From: a virus
Length of the DNA: 33,916 nucleotides
Strand: one strand, 5' to 3'
Virus record (IMG/VR): IMGVR_UViG_3300002835_000623
Location: 1 to 33,916 of that record
The notes under the pieces were generated by a model, which made no database searches, was not told the DNA's origin, and was given only the letters and a program-made list of their open reading frames with translations. The first letter of the stretch is position 1; the number at the start of each line of letters is the position of its first letter. Both the position numbers and the translations under genes were made by a program. Shown here piece after piece: positions 1 to 4,909 of this stretch.

Positions 1-155
1 CCATCATCCCTGAATCTAGCGAGAGCTTGTTTCTTAGTATAGGTGAGTTGGGTTGTAGTGATTAAGGAGTCTAAAAGAATCACAAAGTCTTTTGATATCA
101 CAGTAGTGACAAAGCGTTTGAAGTATTCTTCGTCTGATAGGTTTTGGAGGTTCAT
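1..155 (-). CDS. Partial unknown phage protein, N-terminus only (51 residues visible)
   Basis: An open frame on the minus strand begins with an ATG that overlaps the stop of the terminase gene upstream (ATGA, 4 nt) and runs off the left edge. The visible part starts MNLQNLSDEEYF and continues with a mixed hydrophobic and basic helical sequence. No motif is visible. Because it follows terS it could begin a terminase- or packaging-related protein, but the part seen has no ATPase motif, so this is inferred from position only. The gene is cut by the window edge. Confidence 0.6.
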   Translation of the reverse strand, partial: MNLQNLSDEEYFKRFVTTVISKDFVILLDSLITTTQLTYTKKQALARFRDD

Positions 156-652
156 ATCGATGATTCCAGTTGTTTATGCAATTTACTTTGTGAGTCAATA
201 GCATGAGCTGACCAATCATCCACAGTCATTGTGGCTGGTGTAACCATCACACCTCCCATGAATTCAACTTTGGTTTCAGATTTAGAGGGTGCTTCAAGTC
301 CGAGCATAGTGGCTAATTGTTTTGCTGCCGCAACTCTTGCGGATGCATTTGAGCCTTCCCCATCATAAATCATGATTTGTCTAAGTGAAATAATCATATC
401 TTGACGCATCCTTTCAGGGTCTGCTGCTGCCACAGATGCTTCAATCTCTTTACGCTTAATCATGATTTGGACTTTGCTCTCTGATAAGAACTCTTTTGCA
501 TAATTATCTGCATAAGTAGCATTAATTCCTGCACGGATAGCTGCTTTGGTTGGGTTCTTATCAAACATATATTCCTTCACAAACTTCTCACGAAGTTCAA
601 CCTCATAATGACTTAATTGTCGCTCTTTAGTCGCTATTTCTGTATCTGCCAT
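152..652 (-). CDS. terS: Terminase small subunit (Terminase_2-like)
   Basis: 166 residues. The small terminase subunit recognises the packaging site on phage DNA and hands it to the large ATPase/nuclease subunit. The N-terminal part has the family signature: an aromatic/basic helix (REKFVKEYMFDKNPTKAAIRA read in two pieces, residues 21-41), a helix-turn-helix around residues 34-55, then a leaf of sequence ending in SESKVQIMI (57-65), matching the usual 'NATQAAIRAG...LLSNPKVQ' pattern of PF03592. A charged helical middle (66-120) suits oligomerisation. The length is normal for the family. It overlaps the next minus-strand gene by 4 nt, and a sigma70-type promoter lies about 30-60 nt upstream. 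Family assignment is by motif reading, not by search. Confidence 0.85.
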   Translation of the reverse strand: MADTEIATKERQLSHYEVELREKFVKEYMFDKNPTKAAIRAGINATYADNYAKEFLSESKVQIMIKRKEIEASVAAADPERMRQDMIISLRQIMIYDGEGSNASARVAAAKQLATMLGLEAPSKSETKVEFMGGVMVTPATMTVDDWSAHAIDSQSKLHKQLESSI

Positions 653-682
653 ATCTATTTATTATTAAATCCAAAAGACATT

Positions 683-712
683 TGTATATCACAGTGAGTG
701 GTTTGGTGTCAA
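683..712 (-). promoter_or_regulatory. Sigma70-type promoter for terS
   Basis: Read on the minus strand, TTGACA (707-712) and TATACA (683-688) are separated by 18 nt. It points at terS, whose start is about 30 nt further on. No extended operator is obvious. Confidence 0.5.
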
Positions 713-871
713 GTTATATTGGGTTGAGGTATTTTTAAAAATCCTATATTTGAGATGGGTTTTGTCCCTATAAAAAAGAGGGTATATAGGGGGTGGGTTT
801 GCTTTGTTGTCAAATAGTGGGGTGATTTGGGGTTTTTGTGGGTGGTTGGATGCCCCCATACCCATACCACA

Positions 872-906
872 ATAAAAAAAGGGATAGCATGGGGATGCTA
901 TCCCTT
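872..906 (-). terminator. Rho-independent terminator ending the 929-1141 gene
   Basis: A perfect 12-bp stem (AAGGGATAGCAT / ATGCTATCCCTT) with a GGGG loop at 879-906. On the minus strand it is followed by seven T residues, so it terminates leftward transcription just after the stop codon at 929. Confidence 0.85.
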
Positions 907-928
907 AAAATTCAATAACTTAACAAGT

Positions 929-1141
929 CTACCAGTCTAAAATAATGTCATTAATTTTTTTTCTGAACGATTGATAATTATCAAAAGTATACAGTTTACC
1001 ATTATCATAATAATTAATAATGACAAAAGTATTTTCAAGATAATAAAATCTAATTTTTTTACCAATCATAGGTTTATTTGACATAATATAATCAAATGTC
1101 ACGCCACACATAAGCTGCGCTTTATTAATTCGAATTTTCAT
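929..1141 (-). CDS. Small unknown protein (70 aa)
   Basis: Starts MKIRINKAQL and is rich in Ile, Asn, Lys and Tyr, with several beta-like stretches (KIRFYYLENTFVIINYY). A good ribosome-binding region (GTGGTGG) lies upstream on the minus strand, and a strong terminator follows its stop. The repeat AAGTCTACCAGT covers its stop codon. No family recognised. Confidence 0.6.
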   Translation of the reverse strand: MKIRINKAQLMCGVTFDYIMSNKPMIGKKIRFYYLENTFVIINYYDNGKLYTFDNYQSFRKKINDIILDW

Positions 1142-1217
1142 AATACCACCACCACTAAAAAAATAATAAGATTAAAAATAAACCATACTTCAATAAGTCT
1201 ACCAGTATTAAAAACAA

Positions 1218-1904
1218 TCATGCTAAATTCTCAAGTTTTTTAGATAACGCGTTACGTTTAGCACCATGAGCAGTGAACGCAATTACTACTTTTTGAGCGG
1301 TTCTATCCTTTGCGCAAAGCATACAATTCGCGCATTGTATTGTGTCTTTGTATTCTGCTGGGCATCTAACAATGTTTAAACCGTCATGTTTGATAACCTT
1401 ATGAATGCTACCAGTTGGTAGCACTATCACGGCATTCAAACCATATTTTAAGGCTTGCCTAGCCTTGTCTATATCCTCACAACTAATATTTATATGCAAG
1501 TCTTTTGAAAATGCTAATTTTAACGCGCTAACATTTAGCGCATTATCAATTGAATGATGGGTATATAAAATCGTTTCAATCATACGATTTTTCACTGTAT
1601 TAGCCAGTTTTAAGAGTTTGACCGCGTCAATAATTCCATCATTGTGAGCGAGATCACCGACTACGTTGAATCGCAGCTTGCTACGTTTTTTTAGCGCGTG
1701 AATTAAGTCCATAACCTGAATAAAATCAAGCCCGCTTTTATCCAATTTTTTCCATTGGATACCAGTAAAATGTAACTTACCATAACATTCATCGAATAAA
1801 CCGCACGTAGTCGGGCAAGATTGGCTGGACGTGCTAACCGCTGCGATATTACCTATTTTTTTATTGCTTGAATGACTTGTGAAGCTGTAATTTAATTTTG
1901 ACAT
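1218..1904 (-). CDS. Cys-rich phage protein, DUF7227-like
   Basis: 228 residues. The pattern resembles a phage/plasmid family of unknown function, which I associate with DUF7227: an N-terminal SNKKIGNIAAVSTSSQSCP followed by CGLFDECYG, a mid-protein RFNVVGDLAHNDG (about 78-90) and YTHHS (about 114-118), and a C-terminal CPAEY...CANCMLC cluster, then IAFTAHG. The spaced Cys residues at both ends suggest a bound metal or Fe-S cluster, which is inference. The ribosome-binding site on the minus strand is AAGGT, about 9 nt from ATG. It is separated from the minus-strand genes on both sides by short spacers. The family label is from memory of the pattern and should be checked by profile search. Confidence 0.7.
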   Translation of the reverse strand: MSKLNYSFTSHSSNKKIGNIAAVSTSSQSCPTTCGLFDECYGKLHFTGIQWKKLDKSGLDFIQVMDLIHALKKRSKLRFNVVGDLAHNDGIIDAVKLLKLANTVKNRMIETILYTHHSIDNALNVSALKLAFSKDLHINISCEDIDKARQALKYGLNAVIVLPTGSIHKVIKHDGLNIVRCPAEYKDTIQCANCMLCAKDRTAQKVVIAFTAHGAKRNALSKKLENLA

Positions 1905-1914
1905 AATAATGACC

Positions 1915-2043
1915 TTAAGATTTTAAAATTGAAATAGAACCATTTACCACGCTAACGCTATATTGTGACGCACTAACCAATGAAACAGTAATCAATAAAG
2001 CTAATAAAACAGATACAACAAAAGAAAAAATAAATACTTTCAT
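1915..2043 (-). CDS. Tiny membrane or secreted protein (42 aa)
   Basis: Starts MKVFIFSFVV and has one hydrophobic segment at about residues 3-24 ending in LVSASQ, which could be a signal peptide (cleavage after SA or SAS) or a membrane anchor. The remaining short tail is polar/beta-like. A Shine-Dalgarno AGGTG lies about 6 nt upstream on the minus strand, and a promoter-like pair (2110-2138) points at it. Too short for a family call. Confidence 0.55.
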   Translation of the reverse strand: MKVFIFSFVVSVLLALLITVSLVSASQYSVSVVNGSISILKS

Positions 2044-2109
2044 GAAAACACCTAAAAAAAGAAAAAAGAAAAATAAAAAAGTTAACGTATTTTAATCTTT
2101 TTTGCTTTC

Positions 2110-2138
2110 TTATCAAATTAATTTTACTTTATCGTCAA
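2110..2138 (-). promoter_or_regulatory. Leftward promoter for the minus-strand gene cluster
   Basis: On the minus strand TTGACG (2133-2138) is followed after 17 nt by TGATAA (2110-2115). The spacer starts ATAAAGTAAAA, close to the AACGTAAAA seen in the spacers of several plus-strand promoters of this window, so it may share their regulator. Confidence 0.45.
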
Positions 2139-2177
2139 AATAAAATCACTTATATAATAAAAACAATAAGTTACTAT

Positions 2178-2203
2178 TCGCGCGTCATTTTGTCGCGCGT
2201 CAT
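2178..2203. repeat. Direct repeat TCGCGCGTCAT x2
   Basis: The 11-mer TCGCGCGTCAT occurs at 2178-2188 and 2193-2203, 15 bp apart (about one and a half helical turns). It is strikingly GC-rich for this region. It lies between the leftward promoter and the putative rightward promoter. Confidence 0.7.
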
Positions 2204-2228
2204 GCATTGCCCTTTTTATGCGGTATAC

Positions 2229-2280
2229 TTTACAAGTAATTTATTTTTTCACTATATATAGCGAGAAAAACAGCTCTTTA
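2229..2280 (+). promoter_or_regulatory. Putative rightward promoter with boxA-like leader
   Basis: TTTACA (2229-2234) and TATATA (2253-2258) are 18 nt apart. About 15 nt downstream lies GCTCTTTA (2273-2280) followed by AAAA, which matches the core of the boxA antitermination sequence in phage nut sites and rRNA leaders. No protein gene follows for more than 1 kb, so the transcript may be a leader or non-coding RNA. All inferred from motif matching. Confidence 0.35.
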
Positions 2281-2313
2281 AAAATACGCGCCTACCAGTT
2301 CGCAGCTTTTAAG

Positions 2314-2388
2314 TTATCAGGTATTACTTATCAGGTATTACTTGATTAATCAATCGAGCTGTAAAGTCTACCAGTCAATTTAATTGAC
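2314..2388. repeat. Tandem 14-bp repeat plus two palindromes (operator-like)
   Basis: TTATCAGGTATTAC is repeated head to tail at 2314-2327 and 2328-2341. It is followed directly by the perfect palindrome TTGATTAATCAA (2342-2353), the AAGTCTACCAGT repeat (2364-2375), and a 15-bp inverted repeat with arms GTCAATT/AATTGAC around one T (2374-2388). A small hairpin (AACCTTA/TAAGGTT, 2421-2441) follows. Such packing is typical of a control region with several protein-binding sites. Confidence 0.75.
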
Positions 2389-2493
2389 GATAAATAGCTA
2401 TAGGATTCAATCACTTATAAAACCTTACACTTTATAAGGTTAGATAATTGTATATGAATCAATCACTTAGAAAAACCCTAGTTTCAAAATGGT

Positions 2494-2533
2494 ATAAATC
2501 CACTACTTTTCAAGTGGTATTTATCACTTTTTT
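2494..2533 (+). terminator. Probable rho-independent terminator
   Basis: An 11-bp stem with one bulge (ATAAATCCACT / AGTGGTATTTAT, 2494-2524) is followed by CAC and six T residues. It would end a short RNA begun at the putative promoter near 2255. Confidence 0.55.
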
Positions 2534-3068
2534 CACTCTGAGACCAATATGCTCAAATTTGCCCGCTATGCCCCGTTCAGGTCTTAAGGAATACTACGAC
2601 CACACTCAGAGCCTGAAATCGTCTCCTAGACCCCTTAGAATTCAATTTAGAGGTATGATTTCACAAAAAGCTCGTTAGCCTGTAAAATTTTTCATGGTCA
2701 ATTCAATTTCCATTTTCATTTCACAAAACTGGAAGGCGTATTTTTAGACACAGGTGACACAGGGTGCAGCTCCTTCTTGTCTTCCTCAGCTCCCGCAGCT
2801 CAGGAACGGTCACGCAGCTCCTCCTTGTGACACATCAGGTCACAGGGTAAAATCAACAGCCAATCCAAAATCCCTTCAGAATTGACCCACAGTGGTCTTT
2901 TGTGTCACAGGTAATACCAATGTAGCACCCAATCCCTCCTCGTGCCTTCAGCACACCTTAAAATCAAAATTATGACCCCTTTTTCACATTATCCCACTAG
3001 CCCATAAAATTATTTTGCACAAATTGGATTTTGAAGTCCGTTCTGGCAAACTCAAAATATTTTTCATT
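2534..3068. other. Gene-free region with CAGCTC repeats
   Basis: No believable gene on either strand. Composition changes to more GC and pyrimidine-rich on the plus strand. GCAGCTCCTTCTTGT (2766-2780) and GCAGCTCCTCCTTGT (2814-2828) form a near-exact 15-bp direct repeat 48 bp apart, with two further CAGCTC words between. GGTGACACAGGG and GGTCACAGGG words flank them. This could be a structured RNA or part of an origin. Confidence 0.5.
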
Positions 3069-3101
3069 AAACCCTATGTGATTGATTTCACAGGGTTTTT
3101 T
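3069..3101 (+). terminator. Rho-independent terminator
   Basis: AACCCT...GTGA pairs with TCAC...AGGGTT with a 2-nt bulge and a short loop, followed by a run of six T residues. It closes the gene-free transcript region on its right side, just before the AT-rich stretch. Confidence 0.75.
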
Positions 3102-3118
3102 ACGTTTGTTGATTTCTT

Positions 3119-3143
3119 AAGTTATTGATTTTTTTAATAACTT
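3119..3143. repeat. Hairpin AAGTTATT/AATAACTT
   Basis: A perfect 8-bp inverted repeat around a 9-nt AT-only spacer, located between the terminator at 3069-3101 and the two GGCA...TGCA sites. Role unknown. Confidence 0.5.
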
Positions 3144-3149
3144 TATTTG

Positions 3150-3169
3150 TTGGCATAATAAATGCATAA
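3150..3169 (+). promoter_or_regulatory. Sigma-54-like site 1 (GG-N10-GC)
   Basis: TTGGCATAATAAATGCATAA has GG and GC exactly 10 nt apart, with TGGCA and TGCAT, as in -24/-12 promoters of RpoN. It also contains the inverted repeat GCAT-N5-ATGC, so a dimeric binding protein is an alternative. Confidence 0.35.
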
Positions 3170-3186
3170 CGAAAAATAATTTTTTT

Positions 3187-3206
3187 TTGGCACGGAAAGT
3201 GCATAA
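3187..3206 (+). promoter_or_regulatory. Sigma-54-like site 2 (GG-N10-GC)
   Basis: TTGGCACGGAAAGTGCATAA has TGGCACG and TGCAT with GG-N10-GC, very close to the RpoN consensus. It shares TTGGCA-N4-AA-N-TGCATAA with the site 37 bp upstream. It contains GCAC-N5-GTGC. No activator gene is visible in the window. Confidence 0.4.
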
Positions 3207-3300
3207 AGAGCAAAAAGAAAAAATGTAAGTAATTGATATTATTAATAATATATATATAATACTATATTTATATATTTATCACTGTTCTCCGCGGTTTTTT
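3207..3300. other. Very AT-rich stretch, candidate DNA unwinding element
   Basis: Almost pure A/T with a 16-bp palindrome ATATTATTAATAATAT (3236-3251) and alternating AT runs, ending at CCGCGG followed by T residues. It is directly next to the iteron-like array, as in many plasmid and phage origins. The role is inferred. Confidence 0.45.
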
Positions 3301-3317
3301 TATCTTCTTGTCAAACT

Positions 3318-3517
3318 TGTATCCATGTATCCATTTGGACACCACTCTCTATCCCTTGATTTATATGGGTTTGAGACCATTTTACCTCTGTATCCATGGA
3401 TACAACTTGTATCCATAAAAATCCCATTAAATATGCCCTCAGACCATGTGATTCGTGGCTTACAGCATGGATACAGAATGGATACATGGATACAAAATGG
3501 ATACAAGTTGTATCCAT
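3318..3517. repeat. Iteron-like array: ten copies of TGTATCCAT / ATGGATACA
   Basis: The 9-mer TGTATCCAT occurs forward at 3318-3326, 3326-3334, 3389-3397, 3408-3416 and 3509-3517, and inverted at 3396-3404, 3467-3475, 3478-3486, 3486-3494 and 3497-3505. Copies at 3389-3404 form a perfect 16-bp palindrome. Copies at 3396-3416 and at 3497-3517 form 21-bp inverted repeats (arms ATGGATACAA, central base C or G) that are exact reverse complements of each other. Nearby copies are often 8 or 11 bp apart. This is a protein-binding array: origin iterons, a partition site, or a multi-site operator for the downstream operon. Confidence 0.9.
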
Positions 3518-3689
3518 CCCCTCATTAGGACTTTATAAATTTATAAATCTTTTTTTAAGACACTTTATCTTTATATTTCAATAACTTAATCTTAAAAAAC
3601 TAATCAAAAACGAGATATTCTTTTAAATTCAATAACATACAACCACACTTATCAGCCAAAAAACACCTAATCTCTTACAAATCAACAAC

Positions 3690-3704
3690 ATGACAATTTG
3701 TCAT
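3690..3704. promoter_or_regulatory. Palindromic operator candidate ATGACAATTTGTCAT
   Basis: A perfect inverted repeat of 7-bp arms around one T. It lies about 50 bp upstream of the -35 box of the promoter for the 3814 gene, and may bind an autoregulator such as one of the two ribbon-helix-helix-like proteins encoded next. Confidence 0.5.
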
Positions 3705-3752
3705 ACTTGTGACCCATATAAATAAGTAAAACAATTTTTAAATAAAGAATGT

Positions 3753-3781
3753 TTGACAATAATGTTTTTTTAATGTACATT
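3753..3781 (+). promoter_or_regulatory. Sigma70-type promoter for the replication operon
   Basis: TTGACA (3753-3758), 17-nt spacer, TACATT (3776-3781). It starts a short AT-rich leader before the 3814 gene, whose Shine-Dalgarno is GGAG. Confidence 0.65.
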
Positions 3782-3813
3782 TAATTTTTTTTTTATTTGT
3801 TGGAGAAAATTGT

Positions 3814-4011
3814 ATGACTGTTTTTAAAAAGTACGAATCACAAAAACGAGAATCGGAAGACGATGGTGTGACAAAAAGTTACCGTCTCTCTTCTCAAGCT
3901 GACGCAGATAGATTTGATGAGCTATTTAAACGCTCCAATCTTCGCACTAGAGGTGTGTTTTTTATGTTTTTGTTAGACTGTGCAGAACTACACCTACATG
4001 AATTGGAGTAG
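3814..4011 (+). CDS. Small ribbon-helix-helix-like DNA-binding protein (65 aa)
   Basis: Unknown by name. After a charged, flexible N-terminus (residues 1-18), the sequence VTKSYRLS (19-26) fits a beta strand, SQADADRFDELFKRS (27-41) fits helix A and NLRTRGVFFMFLLDCAELHL (42-61) fits helix B, the order of the Arc/MetJ (RHH) fold used by repressors and by ParG-type centromere-binding proteins. It is the first gene after the iteron-like array, the palindrome at 3690 and a strong promoter, with the next gene 3 nt downstream. Inferred role: binding those repeats for autoregulation, replication control or partition. An unrelated helical protein remains possible. Confidence 0.6.
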   Translation: MTVFKKYESQKRESEDDGVTKSYRLSSQADADRFDELFKRSNLRTRGVFFMFLLDCAELHLHELE

Positions 4012-4014
4012 TCA

Positions 4015-4899
4015 ATGAGCCGAACAAGATTGGTATTTGAATGTGACCAAGATGTGTTAACTGGTATCAATGAACAATTCTTGAGAAGAGGGATGCAAAA
4101 TAAACCCGCAAAAGAAAAGGCTAAATATATATTGGATATGATGATTAATAATGTGACCTACAATCCAATGGTCACACCTATTCCATCACCAACCCAACTT
4201 CAACCTGAAATAACAGGACTAATCGCTATGTTTCAAAATCAATTTAAAGAACAAGCTGAGATAAACGCTGAGATACTATCTAAAATATCTAAATTAAAGA
4301 GCATAAATGAAGCTATATCCTCCGTAAACGATGAACCCGATACCACTACACCACCCAATGTGTCAAATGTGTATGAGAAGTCATCTAAAGCAGCAATTGA
4401 AGAGTGCAATAACTACACATATAAAGCACAATCATTAAACACCCGATTAAGTGCTGTTGTGCCAACATTGACATATGAGTTACACAAATCATATTTATCT
4501 GAAACCACCTCTGTGACAAATGATGTCTCCATCGGTATTCGTGATAACAAAAATAAGATTAAGGATTTAATAGATAAGTATGAATATGAACTAAGACAAT
4601 TAATGTCAAAATTCATAAGCAATTCAATACTTGTGTCACATATCACCATCCATGATGATAGGTTTTATAGATATTTAAACTCAAGGTATAAAGCACAATA
4701 CGGAGCTGATTCAACCTTAACGAGCATATGTGACCTAACATTAATCGAGTTATATGATTTATTAATATTATTACCTGTGAACACAATAGTTAAAGATGAA
4801 TCCTATCCTCCAAGGTCACCTCATTGGTGGCTAAAGAACTTATATAGCAGCATATATGGAATTATCTGGTCAAATGGTAATGAATTCACAATAATTTAA
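4015..4899 (+). CDS. Unknown protein with RHH-like N-terminus and coiled coil (294 aa)
   Basis: No family recognised. The N-terminal 45 residues again fit strand (TRLVFECD, 3-10), helix (15-28) and helix (31-45), like a ribbon-helix-helix domain. Then comes a Pro-rich linker (NPMVTPIPSPTQLQP, 50-64), a helical, coiled-coil-like stretch (66-100) that could drive oligomerisation, a Thr/Pro-rich break, and a C-terminal half of about 150 residues with Tyr/Leu/Ile-rich helices. Starts with ATG 6 nt after GGAG and 3 nt after the previous stop, so the two are co-transcribed; primase follows. A replication-initiation or origin-binding role is inferred from position and architecture only. Confidence 0.65.
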   Translation: MSRTRLVFECDQDVLTGINEQFLRRGMQNKPAKEKAKYILDMMINNVTYNPMVTPIPSPTQLQPEITGLIAMFQNQFKEQAEINAEILSKISKLKSINEAISSVNDEPDTTTPPNVSNVYEKSSKAAIEECNNYTYKAQSLNTRLSAVVPTLTYELHKSYLSETTSVTNDVSIGIRDNKNKIKDLIDKYEYELRQLMSKFISNSILVSHITIHDDRFYRYLNSRYKAQYGADSTLTSICDLTLIELYDLLILLPVNTIVKDESYPPRSPHWWLKNLYSSIYGIIWSNGNEFTII

Positions 4900-4909
4900 G
4901 GAGAATAAA

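Larger units (their letters stand above)
653..928. other. Non-coding gap with G-rich tracts on the plus strand
   Basis: No convincing gene. It holds the terS promoter near the left end, a run of G tracts on the plus strand at about 789-845 (GGGGGTGGG, GGGG, GGGG, GGG, GTGG) that stands out in AT-rich DNA, and a terminator hairpin at the right end. A packaging (cos/pac) site or G-quadruplex is possible, but neither is shown. Confidence 0.5.
925..2375. repeat. Dispersed 12-mer AAGTCTACCAGT, three exact copies and one partial
   Basis: AAGTCTACCAGT occurs at 925-936, 1195-1206 and 2364-2375, and its last 8 bases (CTACCAGT) at 2292-2299. The first covers the stop codon of the 929-1141 gene, the second lies between two minus-strand genes, and the last two lie in the gene-free region. 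The shared sequence ends abruptly on both sides. They may be binding sites for a regulator or packaging/replication protein. Confidence 0.6.

Noticed and set aside
2448-2678. Open frame of 76 codons on the plus strand in the gene-free region
   Set aside because: No ribosome-binding site, overlaps a terminator hairpin (2494-2533), and its composition and residue use are unlike neighbouring genes.
3300-3517. Two overlapping minus-strand frames and a plus-strand frame across the 9-mer array
   Set aside because: They are created by translating the repeats (recurrent MDT, CIH, GYM words) and have no start signals.
3318-3517. CRISPR array
   Set aside because: The repeat is only 9 bp, occurs in both orientations with irregular spacing of 0-60 bp, and no cas genes (beyond a Cas4-like phage exonuclease) are present.
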